From Gemmatimonadota bacterium (lineage in GTDB: Bacteria; JAAXHH01): DNA of 64,000 nt. The stretch lies in assembly GCA_009841265.1 (NCBI GenBank), contig VXMB01000009.1, forward strand, positions 603,911 through 667,910, in the 5' to 3' direction. Made by a program: the position numbers and the translations under genes. Position 1 is the first letter of the stretch; each line of letters begins with the position of its first letter. Positions 51,017-59,305 of this stretch are shown piece after piece. Below the pieces are notes generated by a model. That model saw nothing but the letters and a program-made list of their open reading frames with translations. It was not told where the DNA came from and did no database searches.

Positions 51017-51044
51017 ATACTAAAGCAGGGTTGTACCATGTCAA
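51017..51044 (-). promoter_or_regulatory. Promoter for the S41-DUF4175-TPR-mpl operon
   Basis: On the minus strand TTGACA (51044-51039), 16-base spacer, TAGTAT. The -35 box is perfect and the -10 box is matched at four positions; it is 118 bases upstream of the S41 start. Confidence 0.5.
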
Positions 51045-51088
51045 CGGTTTTCGAGGCGAGCGGCGATGGTGTTTTTAGTGTTCGCGCC

Positions 51089-51117
51089 TTGACAATCCCC
51101 CTGTGTTTCTTTAACTT
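51089..51117 (+). promoter_or_regulatory. Possible promoter facing purD
   Basis: TTGACA at 51089-51094, 17-base spacer and TAACTT at 51112-51117. The -35 box is perfect; the -10 box is weak. The leader to purD would be about 250 bases. Confidence 0.35.
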
Positions 51118-51368
51118 TTCCGATCTCGCTGATCATCATCTTGTTGAGGGTCCGGGTGGATTCCATGCGGTCCCGCGGTCATCCCCGATTGCGACGAATC
51201 AGGCACAGCGTATTCATTATACAATATGAACGCCAACGCCATTTCATTGGTTTCACCGCCCACCCCTTCGGAACGCAGACGAACGCGGGTGGATCACATT
51301 CAATCACGCTTGACGAGTGGCATGGATTTGATGTTCACGGGCCCGCCGCCCCGTAATCCGGAGACACC

Positions 51369-52664
51369 ATGAACGTTCTTGTCGTCGGCAAGGGAGGAAG
51401 AGAGCACTCGCTGGCCTGGGCGCTTCGCAGGTCGGCCCTCGTGGAAGACCTGTACGCCGCTCCGGGCAATCCGGGAATCGCCGCGCTTGGAGAATGCGTC
51501 GCCATCGCCCCGGAAGACGCGCACGGGATTGCCGGTTTTGCCCGCGAAAACGGGGTGGACCTGGTGGTGGTGGGACCCGACGGCGCACTGGAAGCCGGCG
51601 TGGTCGACGCGGTGGAAAGCCTGGGGATACGGGCCTTCGGTCCGACACGGTCGGCCGCCGAAATCGAATGGAGCAAGGTGTTCGCCAAGCAGATGATGCG
51701 GGAGGAGGGCATTCCCACGGCCGCGTTCGCGGTGTTTTCGGACGTGGACGCGGCGCGGGCGTACGTGAACGAACAGGGTGCGCCGATTGTGATCAAAGCT
51801 GACGGCCTGGCCGCCGGCAAGGGCGCGCTGGTGTGCCGGACCGTCGAGGAAGCCATGAAGGCCCTTGACGTTGTGATGACCGACCGGATGTTCGGCGATG
51901 CGGGCCGGAACGTGGTCGTGGAAGCCTTCATGGAAGGCGAGGAGGCGTCCGTATTCGCGTTGACCGATGGCGAACGGGTCCTTCCGCTGGTACCGTCACA
52001 GGATCACAAGCCCATCCACGACGGCGATACGGGGCCCAACACCGGGGGCATGGGCGCTTACGCACCGGCGCCGGTCATCGATGAAGGCGCGATGCTGGAT
52101 ATCCTGGAACGGATCATCGAACCCGCGGTGCGTGGCATGAAAACACGCGGACGTCCTTTCAGAGGGGTGTTGTACTGCGGTATCATGATGACCGGCCAGG
52201 GCCCGATGGTGGTGGAATTCAACAGCCGATTCGGAGATCCCGAGGCCCAGGTCATCCTGCCGCTCCTCGAAGACGATTTCGCGGAACTGGCGATCGGGAT
52301 CAGCGAGGGCAGGATGCCGGCCCGGCCCCTGACCTGGAAGCGGAAGGCCGCGACCTGCGTGGTGGTGGCCTCCGGTGGATATCCCGGCGATTACGAGAAA
52401 GGGAAGGAGATAAGCGGGCTGGACCGGTTGGACGCGATGGACGATGTTTTCGCCTTTCATGCCGATACGGCCAGTCGGGACGGAAAACTGGTGACCAACG
52501 GCGGCAGGATCGTTGGCGTGACGGCCCTGGCCGACGATCTCGCGGGTTCCATCGACCGGGCCTACGAGGCGGTGGACCGGGTTCGGTTCGAGAACCGGTA
52601 TTTCCGCAGGGACATCGGCCAAAAGGGCCTGCGCAGGATCGATCGATCGGATTCGAAACCATGA
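51369..52664 (+). CDS. purD: Phosphoribosylamine-glycine ligase (PurD)
   Basis: GAR synthetase of purine biosynthesis. The 431-residue protein has the N-terminal VVGKGGREHSLAWALRRS block, ATP-grasp features IVIKADGLAAGKGALV and VVEAFMEGEEASVFALTD, the substrate block PSQDHKPIHDGDTGPNTGGMGAYAP, and the metal site VVEFNSRFGDPEAQ. The ATG has GGAG just upstream. The stop overlaps the next start as ATGA (52661-52664), so the tRNA-modification gene is translationally coupled to it. Confidence 0.95.
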   Translation: MNVLVVGKGGREHSLAWALRRSALVEDLYAAPGNPGIAALGECVAIAPEDAHGIAGFARENGVDLVVVGPDGALEAGVVDAVESLGIRAFGPTRSAAEIEWSKVFAKQMMREEGIPTAAFAVFSDVDAARAYVNEQGAPIVIKADGLAAGKGALVCRTVEEAMKALDVVMTDRMFGDAGRNVVVEAFMEGEEASVFALTDGERVLPLVPSQDHKPIHDGDTGPNTGGMGAYAPAPVIDEGAMLDILERIIEPAVRGMKTRGRPFRGVLYCGIMMTGQGPMVVEFNSRFGDPEAQVILPLLEDDFAELAIGISEGRMPARPLTWKRKAATCVVVASGGYPGDYEKGKEISGLDRLDAMDDVFAFHADTASRDGKLVTNGGRIVGVTALADDLAGSIDRAYEAVDRVRFENRYFRRDIGQKGLRRIDRSDSKP

Positions 52665-53293
52665 AGGTGTTGACGGTCGATCCGGTGCGGCCGGCCGGTA
52701 CCGTACTGAAGGAGGCCGCGGGCATAGTCCGCGCCGGGGGCCTCGTGGCTTTTCCGACCGAAACGGTTTACGGATTGGGCGCGGACGGAACCAATCCCGA
52801 CGCGATCCGGCGGGTATATGATGCCAAGGGCCGGGAGGAATCGAAGCCGATCCTGGTACTCGTATCCCACAGGAAGGACCTGGCCCGCCTGGTCCGGTGC
52901 ATCCCCGCAGGTGTCCATGAGGTGATGGACGCCTGCTGGCCCGGACCGTTGACGCTGGTCTTTCCCGCGCTGGACAGCGTGCCGCGGGAACTGCTGGGCG
53001 GGGGCGCCACGATCGGGGTCAGGCACAGCGGCGCGGCGATCGCAGGGGCCCTGTGCCGTGCTGCGGGCGGCCCCGTGACCGCGCCCAGTGCCAACCGCTC
53101 CGGTGAGCCGGAACCCCTTACGGCGGAGGACGTGGCCGCCCAGCTGGGCGACCGGGTCGATCTGATTCTCGATGGCGGACGATCGCCTTCGGACCAGCCT
53201 TCGACGGTGGTGGACGTATCCAGCGGTACGCCGCACCTGATCCGTGCGGGGTGTACACCTTTTGAACGTGTCGAGGACGCCTGGCGTCCATGA
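52661..53293 (+). CDS. tsaC: L-threonylcarbamoyladenylate synthase (TsaC/YrdC family)
   Basis: First step of tRNA t6A37 modification: forms L-threonylcarbamoyl-AMP from threonine, bicarbonate and ATP. The 210-residue protein has the YrdC fold: GLVAFPTETVYGLGADGTN, AKGREESKPILVLVS, WPGPLTLVF, ATIGVRHSG and APSANRSGEPEPLTAEDV. Short type without the extra Sua5 domain. It starts within the purD stop and ends 25 bases before the XPB-like helicase gene. Confidence 0.9.
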   Translation: MKVLTVDPVRPAGTVLKEAAGIVRAGGLVAFPTETVYGLGADGTNPDAIRRVYDAKGREESKPILVLVSHRKDLARLVRCIPAGVHEVMDACWPGPLTLVFPALDSVPRELLGGGATIGVRHSGAAIAGALCRAAGGPVTAPSANRSGEPEPLTAEDVAAQLGDRVDLILDGGRSPSDQPSTVVDVSSGTPHLIRAGCTPFERVEDAWRP

Positions 53294-53318
53294 GCGTCCT
53301 TGAACGGCGCCGGACGCC

Positions 53319-55025
53319 ATGCAGGATGGAACCCTGGGGGTTTCCTTGCCTGACCTGAAGAATCCACTGATCGTACAGAGCGACCGAACCATACTCGTCG
53401 AAGTAGACCATCCGCGCTACGAGGATGCCAGGGACGCGCTTGCCCGGTTCGCGGAACTGGAAAAGTCCCCGGAGCACATCCACGTATACCGGCTGAGCCC
53501 GCTGTCCCTGTGGAACGCCGCCTCGGCCGGCATGAACGCCGACGGCGTGCTCGAATCACTGGAAGGCCTGAGCAAGTACGAGATCCCGCAGAACATCCGC
53601 CGCGAGATTTACGATTTCATCGACCGGTACGGGCAGCTCCGGCTGCAAAAGGAAGACGGCAAGCTGATCCTCGAGTCCGAAGACCCCGCCCTGATCGCGG
53701 AGGTTTCCGGGCTGCCCTCGGTCAAGCAGTTCCTCGCGCAGCCCCTGGACGAGCGAAGGGTGCAGGTGGGAGACCGGTTCCGGGGCCACATCAAGCAGGC
53801 GCTGATCAAGGTCGGATTTCCCGTGGAAGACCTGGCGGGATACGTCGAAGGCGCCCCGCTGGAAATCAACCTGCGTACAGCAGCCGAAGACCGGAAATCC
53901 TTCACCATGCGGGATTATCAGCAGGACGCGGTTGGCGCGTTTCACATGAACGGAGAACCGCAGGGCGGCAACGGGGTCATCGTGCTGCCCTGCGGCGCCG
54001 GGAAGACCATCGTGGCCCTCGGAGCGATGGCCGTACTGAAGTGCCACACCCTCGTGCTGACGGCCAACACGGTGGCCCTGCGCCAGTGGCGGGAGGAGTT
54101 GATCGAGAAGACCTCGTTGTCGGAAGAACATATCGGCGAGTATTCGGGCGAAACGAAACAGATCCGGCCCGTAACCCTGGCCACCTACCAGATCCTGACC
54201 TACAGGAAGAGCAAAGGGGACGAATTCGAGCATTTCGGCCTCTTCGACCAGAAAGGCTGGGGCCTCATCATCTACGACGAAGTCCATTTGCTCCCCGCCC
54301 CCGTGTTCCGGTACACGGCCGAGATCCAGGCCCGCCGCCGCCTCGGGCTCACCGCGACGCTGGTTCGCGAAGACGGCCGGGAGGACGACGTCTTCAGCCT
54401 GATCGGCCCTCGCAGGTACGACATGCCGTGGAAGCTGCTCGAGCGCCAGGGATGGATCGCGGAGGCGTACTGCCGTGAAATCCGGATCGATCTGCCCGAA
54501 GCGCGGCGCATGTCCTACGCCGTGGCCAATCGCCGCGACAAGTTCAGGATCGCCTCGGAGAACAGCCGCAAGACCGAGATCATTCGCGCCTTGCTGGAAC
54601 AGCATCCATCGGACCAGGTCCTGATCATCGGTCTGTACGTGAGGCAGCTCAAGCAGATCGCCGCGTTGTTCGACTTTCCCCTGATCACCGGTAGCACGCC
54701 GCTTCAGGCCCGTCTCGATCTGTATACCCGGTTCAGAAACGGCGAGCTCAAGCGCCTCGTGGTGTCCAAGGTCGCGAATTTCGCCATCGACCTGCCGGAC
54801 GCCAACGTGGCGATACAGATTTCGGGCACCTTCGGGTCCCGCCAGGAGGAAGCCCAGCGGCTGGGCCGGATCCTCCGTCCCAAGGCGGACGGCTCCGCCG
54901 CCATTTTCTATTCGCTCATTACGCGGAACACCCTGGACCAGGACTATGCCGTGAACCGCCAGCTCTTTCTGACGGAACAGGGCTACCAGTATACCATCCA
55001 CGACGTGAGCGAAGTGCGGGCATGA
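53319..55025 (+). CDS. XPB-like DEAD/DEAH-box helicase
   Basis: A 568-residue SF2 helicase of the XPB/Ssl2 type found in many bacteria. The N-terminal 190 residues are the bacterial XPB N-terminal region. Motif I is LPCGAGKT, motif II is IIYDEVHLL (D-E-V-H), motif III is GLTATLVREDG including the R-E-D element, and motif VI is AQRLGRILRPK. The family unwinds or remodels DNA in repair or transcription; the bacterial role is not firmly known. It starts at an ATG 25 bases after the TsaC gene and is followed by the ECF sigma cassette with separate promoters. Confidence 0.9.
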   Translation: MQDGTLGVSLPDLKNPLIVQSDRTILVEVDHPRYEDARDALARFAELEKSPEHIHVYRLSPLSLWNAASAGMNADGVLESLEGLSKYEIPQNIRREIYDFIDRYGQLRLQKEDGKLILESEDPALIAEVSGLPSVKQFLAQPLDERRVQVGDRFRGHIKQALIKVGFPVEDLAGYVEGAPLEINLRTAAEDRKSFTMRDYQQDAVGAFHMNGEPQGGNGVIVLPCGAGKTIVALGAMAVLKCHTLVLTANTVALRQWREELIEKTSLSEEHIGEYSGETKQIRPVTLATYQILTYRKSKGDEFEHFGLFDQKGWGLIIYDEVHLLPAPVFRYTAEIQARRRLGLTATLVREDGREDDVFSLIGPRRYDMPWKLLERQGWIAEAYCREIRIDLPEARRMSYAVANRRDKFRIASENSRKTEIIRALLEQHPSDQVLIIGLYVRQLKQIAALFDFPLITGSTPLQARLDLYTRFRNGELKRLVVSKVANFAIDLPDANVAIQISGTFGSRQEEAQRLGRILRPKADGSAAIFYSLITRNTLDQDYAVNRQLFLTEQGYQYTIHDVSEVRA

Positions 55026-55033
55026 CGGTCCGG

Positions 55034-55062
55034 TTGACACGGACGCGGCGGATTTCTATATT
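55034..55062 (+). promoter_or_regulatory. Sigma-70-type promoter upstream of the ECF sigma gene
   Basis: TTGACA at 55034-55039, 17-base spacer, TATATT at 55057-55062. The -35 box is perfect and the -10 box one mismatch from consensus, 140 bases before the sigma gene. It would supply basal housekeeping transcription. Confidence 0.6.
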
Positions 55063-55166
55063 TCATCCAAGAGACTTTGGATAGAGATGGCCGGCCCGGC
55101 AGGCGCCTCGTACGGCGCAGCCGGAACAATGCGGCACGGCCGGCGTCCGGACGCTGAGGTGTTTTT

Positions 55167-55194
55167 TGAAACCGAATCCCCCGCGCGGCGTATA
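55167..55194 (+). promoter_or_regulatory. ECF-type promoter (probable autoregulation)
   Basis: TGAAAC at 55167-55172, exactly 16 bases, CGTATA at 55189-55194, the arrangement of SigW-type ECF promoters. Transcription would begin within a few bases of the sigma gene's first ATG (55202), leaving a very short leader or leaderless message; an ATG at 55217 is also available with a GGGTGA seven bases before it. Confidence 0.55.
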
Positions 55195-55201
55195 ATGCGG
55201 T

Positions 55202-55864
55202 ATGGGTGAACATAAAATGGCCGACAATACCTCCATAAACGCGGTGCAGGTCACCGATGTAGAGTCCGGTGTACTGGACGAACTGACCCTGTCGGACGAA
55301 GTGCTGTTCGTCCGTGTCCAGCGGGACGATATACGCGCTTTCGAGGTAATCGTCGGAAGATACCGTACCAGGCTGTACAACTGCATCTACCGCATGGTCC
55401 ACAATACGGAGTGCGCGGAAGACCTGGTGCAGGAGACGTTCTTGCGGGTCTACCGGAACCGCCACAACTACAAGGCGATCTCCAATCTCTCCACCTGGAT
55501 CTATACTATCGCGCTCAATCTCGCTCGTAGCGAGTTGCGCAAGCGGAAACGCCGCCAGTTCTTCTCCCTGAACGCTTCGCCCCACGAGAACAGCACGCGC
55601 GAAAGCATCGATCTGCCGGACACGAACGCGGGGCCCGGCGATCACCTGGAGCAAAACGAACTGGGCCGGGCAATACAGCACGCGATCGATCAGTTGCCGG
55701 ACAAATACAAGTCCGTGATCGTGCTGCGCGACATCGAAGAGCTTTCTTACGAGCAGATCGGCGAGATCCTCCGCTGTCCGACGGGAACCGTCAAGTCGCG
55801 GGTCAACCGGGGACGGCTGAGACTGCAGGAAATGTTGAGACAGTGGCAGGTCGAGATACTTTGA
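55202..55864 (+). CDS. ECF RNA polymerase sigma factor (RpoE-like)
   Basis: A sigma-70-family factor of 220 residues with region 2 (FEVIVGRYRTRLYNCIYRMVHNTECAEDLVQETFLRVYRN, then STWIYTIALNLARSELRKRKRR) and region 4 (AIDQLPDKYKSVIVLRDIEELSYEQIGEILRCPTGTVKSRVNRGRLRLQEML). The N-terminal 40 residues are an acidic extension. A zinc-finger-type anti-sigma gene follows after 14 bases, and an HtrA-like gene comes next. A SigW-type promoter stands directly upstream. In this arrangement the sigma factor normally answers envelope stress, an inference. Confidence 0.9.
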   Translation: MGEHKMADNTSINAVQVTDVESGVLDELTLSDEVLFVRVQRDDIRAFEVIVGRYRTRLYNCIYRMVHNTECAEDLVQETFLRVYRNRHNYKAISNLSTWIYTIALNLARSELRKRKRRQFFSLNASPHENSTRESIDLPDTNAGPGDHLEQNELGRAIQHAIDQLPDKYKSVIVLRDIEELSYEQIGEILRCPTGTVKSRVNRGRLRLQEMLRQWQVEIL

Positions 55865-55878
55865 GGAGGAAGGACGTT

Positions 55879-56775
55879 TTGAATTGCAGTGGATACGAGC
55901 GGCAGATGTCGGACTACCTGGACGGTCAGTTGTCGAAGGCGACTGAAGACGAGCTTCGATTTCACCTGAACGGATGTCCCCGGTGCCGGCTCAGGATTCA
56001 GGAGATGGAAAGCGCCATGCGGGCCGTGAAGAGTCTTCCCGCCGTATCCCCCCGGCCGATGTTCGAACAACAGCTCGGTAACCTGCTGAACCGGGAAGTT
56101 GCCCGCGAGCTGTACGCCTCCTCCTGGTTGAGACGCGTTTCGGCAGCTTTTTCCGAACTGGGCGAACTCAGCCGGCAGCGACCCGTTCAACTGGTATTCG
56201 CGACCAGCCTGATCCTCACCATAACCGTGATCGGCGGTTTTGCCGGAATAGCCGGTCCGTCGGACAGGCCCGATTCGTCCGCAGGGCCGGAAATGGCTTT
56301 TGCCCTGCCGACGCCCTTCGAACCCGAACTCGCGCCGCCCGATCCCATTTCGCCCTTTCCCCTGGAACGGGAACTCGCGCCGCACATGGCGATAGAACCG
56401 GCAATAAATACGGAACAGGCAACAAATCCCCCCACTCCCGCTGCAACCAGTCTCCCATATACCACAAACGGCATTACCGGCGACAGACCGGGTATCCTCA
56501 CCGTCAGGACCATGGAACCGATGACCCATGGGATCCGGTTCGTTCCGGCGGGTACGGGCATGCGCCTCGATCCATCCCTGTTCGACGAGGCCTTCGGCCG
56601 GGACCTGGTGGCCGGCGGCGATCCGGATCGACCGGCGCCGGACGACCTGCTGCAAACCGTTGGCACCGCTGAGCTTCGGGATTCCCAGCGTGCGGCCGGC
56701 ACAACCGGTGCGCCCGGCGCGCCGCCGTCGTCGGGCCCGACCGCTCCTCTCAAGCGCGTCCGCATATCGTTCTGA
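55879..56775 (+). CDS. Membrane anti-sigma factor with zinc finger
   Basis: A 298-residue protein from the TTG at 55879, preceded by the purine-rich GAGGAGGAAGGA. The N terminus has the zf-HC2 pattern C3, H29-x3-C33-x2-C36, with SDYLDGQLS between, as in ZAS anti-sigma factors. One membrane helix lies at about residues 103-126. The rest is a Pro/Ala/Glu-rich periplasmic tail. It would hold the ECF sigma at the membrane until a signal triggers its release or cleavage. The upstream frame also opens at 55843, but that start lacks this signature. Confidence 0.85.
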   Translation: MNCSGYERQMSDYLDGQLSKATEDELRFHLNGCPRCRLRIQEMESAMRAVKSLPAVSPRPMFEQQLGNLLNREVARELYASSWLRRVSAAFSELGELSRQRPVQLVFATSLILTITVIGGFAGIAGPSDRPDSSAGPEMAFALPTPFEPELAPPDPISPFPLERELAPHMAIEPAINTEQATNPPTPAATSLPYTTNGITGDRPGILTVRTMEPMTHGIRFVPAGTGMRLDPSLFDEAFGRDLVAGGDPDRPAPDDLLQTVGTAELRDSQRAAGTTGAPGAPPSSGPTAPLKRVRISF

Positions 56776-56781
56776 TCCACC

Positions 56782-58089
56782 ATGCCCGGTTCTCACTCCA
56801 ACCCCCATCTCCGGACCGGCCGACTCCGGCCTCTGATATGGGCCGTGCTTCTGGCCTGCGGCTGGCACCCGGGCGACGATCGCCGGGTCCATGGGCAAAC
56901 CACCCCCTACCTGCATAGCCTCGAGCAGGAGATCGTTAGCCTCGTAGAACGCGTCGAACCGACGGTCGCCAGCGTGATCGTGCAGCGCAAGTTCATCAAT
57001 ACGGTGAACGGGCAGACGTTCACGGACTGGGAACGCTCCATCGGGACCGGCGTGGTCCTTCACCGGAACGGTTTCATCATTACGACCGCCGGCGTCGTGG
57101 ATCATGCCCACGATATCCTGGTAAACTTTCGGAACGGCCGGTACCGCCGGGGCCATCTCGTCGGGGTCGACCGGCTTTCCGATATTGCGGTGATCCGCGT
57201 CGACAGCCTGGAAACCCGTTCCGCTCGCCTGGGTAATTCCGATGACGTCCGTCCGGGGTCCTGGGTGCTGGTGCTGAACAACGCCCATGGCTTTCCGTCC
57301 TCGATGACGACGGGGATCGTGAACGGGCTGCGGGAAGAGGACGTCATGATCCAGGTCAGCGCCGTGGTCGGCTCCGCCTACTCGGGCGGCGCGGTGTTCT
57401 CCACGAACGGCCGTCTGCTCGGTCTCGTAGCCGATCTCCATCGGGCTCAGGCGTCCGGCTCGGTCGATTCCGGGGCAGGTGAAGGCAGGGGCCTGATCGC
57501 TGTTATACCCATTAATCGCGTGAAGACTTTTGCCCGGCAGCTCATCGAATTCGGCGAGATCCGTCGGAGCTGGCTGGGCGTTCACGTGGAAAAAATCTGG
57601 GAAAGCGTCACCATCGGCGGCGACCGCAATATCATGCTGGGCGCCGTGGAAGGCATGGTCGTTTCGGATGTGTATCCCGACAGTCCCGCCATGCGGGTCG
57701 GTCTGCGCAAGGGCGACGTGCTTCAGGCCGTGAACGGCGTCTCCATGAGCCATCCCATCGTCCTGGCCGAGTTCGTGACCACGCTTCCCGTGGGCACCCG
57801 GATCGAAATCAAGTACCTTCGAGGGGATGTGGAACATACCGCGCACACGGTGCTCGCGGCGCAACCGAAAACACTCGCCGCGCCTGCTTCTCCCTTGCTC
57901 ACCGAAGAGGGTCCGGACAATCCCCGGTCCGGTGAAGATTCCCGTCTCATCCAGCAGATGATCCTGGAACACGAAAGGGAACTCGCAGCCCACCGGATCA
58001 AGTTGAACCAACTCAAGCGGCTGCTGGATGAACGCATGCGGCTGATCGGTCAGCGTTCCCCGGTCCGGTCCGGAGACGATGGATTCTGA
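56782..58089 (+). CDS. HtrA/DegP-like serine protease homologue lacking the catalytic His
   Basis: A 435-residue S1C-type protein with an N-terminal hydrophobic segment (LIWAVLLACGW). The trypsin-like domain lies about residues 45-240 and a PDZ domain about 255-350 (WLGVHVEKIWE, MVVSDVYPDSPAMRVGLRKGDVLQAVNG). In the usual triad region, TNNHVV reads TTAGVV, so the His position is Gly104; the Asp (D134 in LSDIAVI) and the Ser (S201 in AYSGG) remain. It is thus probably non-proteolytic, or uses another base. It is six bases after the anti-sigma gene, in the same operon, so it may act as a periplasmic sensor or chaperone for that pathway. Confidence 0.85.
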   Translation: MPGSHSNPHLRTGRLRPLIWAVLLACGWHPGDDRRVHGQTTPYLHSLEQEIVSLVERVEPTVASVIVQRKFINTVNGQTFTDWERSIGTGVVLHRNGFIITTAGVVDHAHDILVNFRNGRYRRGHLVGVDRLSDIAVIRVDSLETRSARLGNSDDVRPGSWVLVLNNAHGFPSSMTTGIVNGLREEDVMIQVSAVVGSAYSGGAVFSTNGRLLGLVADLHRAQASGSVDSGAGEGRGLIAVIPINRVKTFARQLIEFGEIRRSWLGVHVEKIWESVTIGGDRNIMLGAVEGMVVSDVYPDSPAMRVGLRKGDVLQAVNGVSMSHPIVLAEFVTTLPVGTRIEIKYLRGDVEHTAHTVLAAQPKTLAAPASPLLTEEGPDNPRSGEDSRLIQQMILEHERELAAHRIKLNQLKRLLDERMRLIGQRSPVRSGDDGF

Positions 58090-58267
58090 GCGATCGATTC
58101 GCCGGGGCCGCCACGTGCTCCAGGCCAAACATCCCTTGCCTGTCCGATCCACACCGGTATACATTCACACCACACCTTTTCCACCCGCGCTTTGCGATAT
58201 GAGTTAGACCTTCGCGGTATGCGTCAGGCAGCCTCGGCATCCGCAGGATTCCACCAGGGGAGTGTCC

Positions 58268-59257
58268 ATGGAACACCGAAAACTCGGCCGTACCGATACG
58301 TCACTCAGCTTCATTGGCCTGGGCTGCGTAACCTTCGGCCGTGAGATCGACGAGGACGCATCGTCAGCCATACTGGACGATGCAGTCGAAAGAGGGATCA
58401 ACTGGCTCGATACGGCGGAGGCGTATGGAGGCGGCAATGCCCGGACCTACCGGCGGGACGTGTTGAAAGTCGATGACGTGCGCGAGACCTCGGATATCAT
58501 GGGCTCTTCCGAGATCATCATCGGAAAGTGGATGAAAGCGCGACGCTGCAGGGACGACGTGGTGATCTGCTCCAAGGTGAGCAGCGGAAACCGCCCGGAG
58601 AACATCGCCCGGGCGCTCCGGGTCAGTCTCGAGCGCCTGCAGGTGGACCGCGTGGACATCTTCGAACTGCATTCTCCCGATGAAACGGTTCCCATTTCCG
58701 AAAGCCTGGCCGCGCTGGACGTCGAGGTGTCGGCGGGAAGAGTCGGGACCGTGGGCTGCAGCAACTTCAACGCCGCGCAACTCCGGGAGGCCCTGGACAC
58801 CAGCGCCAGGGAGGGCTATGCCCGGTTCGAGGTGGTCCAGCCGCCCTACAACCTGGCCGATCCCGGTGCCCAGGACGAACTGTTTCCCCTGTGCCGGCGG
58901 GAGGAAGTGGGCATCACGTCCTACAGTCCGCTCGCCGCGGGTTTCCTGGCGGGAAAATACACGCCGGACCGTAACGACTTCCCGAAAGGTTCGCGCTTCG
59001 ACGTGATTCCCGGACACGCGGACATCTACTTCAACGACCGGAACTTCCGCAACGTGGAGCGGCTGCGGGCCCTGGCGGATAACAGGGGAATTCCCATGGT
59101 GCGCATGGCCATGGCGTGGGCCATGGGGCATCCAGATATCACGTCGGTCCTCGTAGGCGCCCGCCATACCGGCCACCTGGACAACGCCTTCGACGCCCTC
59201 GCCCTGAAGGCGGACACGGAACTGCGTGATGAAATGTCGAGTTGGCTGACGGACTGA
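58268..59257 (+). CDS. Aldo/keto reductase
   Basis: A 329-residue NADPH-dependent TIM-barrel reductase. The catalytic tetrad is visible: Asp in LDTAEAYGGG, Tyr in the same block, Lys in VVICSKVSSG, His in FELHSPDETV. The C-terminal cofactor segment ITSVLVGARHTGHLDNAFDAL is standard. The ATG at 58268 is preceded by GGGGAG; a GTG two codons upstream is possible. The gene leads a rightward run with an M20 peptidase (49 bases later) and a DUF1080 gene. The substrate is not known. Confidence 0.85.
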   Translation: MEHRKLGRTDTSLSFIGLGCVTFGREIDEDASSAILDDAVERGINWLDTAEAYGGGNARTYRRDVLKVDDVRETSDIMGSSEIIIGKWMKARRCRDDVVICSKVSSGNRPENIARALRVSLERLQVDRVDIFELHSPDETVPISESLAALDVEVSAGRVGTVGCSNFNAAQLREALDTSAREGYARFEVVQPPYNLADPGAQDELFPLCRREEVGITSYSPLAAGFLAGKYTPDRNDFPKGSRFDVIPGHADIYFNDRNFRNVERLRALADNRGIPMVRMAMAWAMGHPDITSVLVGARHTGHLDNAFDALALKADTELRDEMSSWLTD

Positions 59258-59305
59258 GCGCAACGCGCAACGATGCGATAACGACGATCTCGAGAGGGGG
59301 ATTAC

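Larger units (their letters stand above)
50900..51368. other. Divergent intergenic region, 469 bp
   Basis: No gene or structured RNA is recognised. Two outward-facing promoter-like elements lie about 45 bases apart (51017-51044 on the minus strand and 51089-51117 on the plus strand). The stretch around 51000-51200 is AT-rich. The last 110 bases before the S41 start would be a leader. GGAG precedes the purD ATG. Confidence 0.6.

Noticed and set aside
53297..53318. Earlier start codon for the XPB-like helicase
   Set aside because: The upstream frame has no family similarity; the ATG at 53319 yields the expected N terminus.
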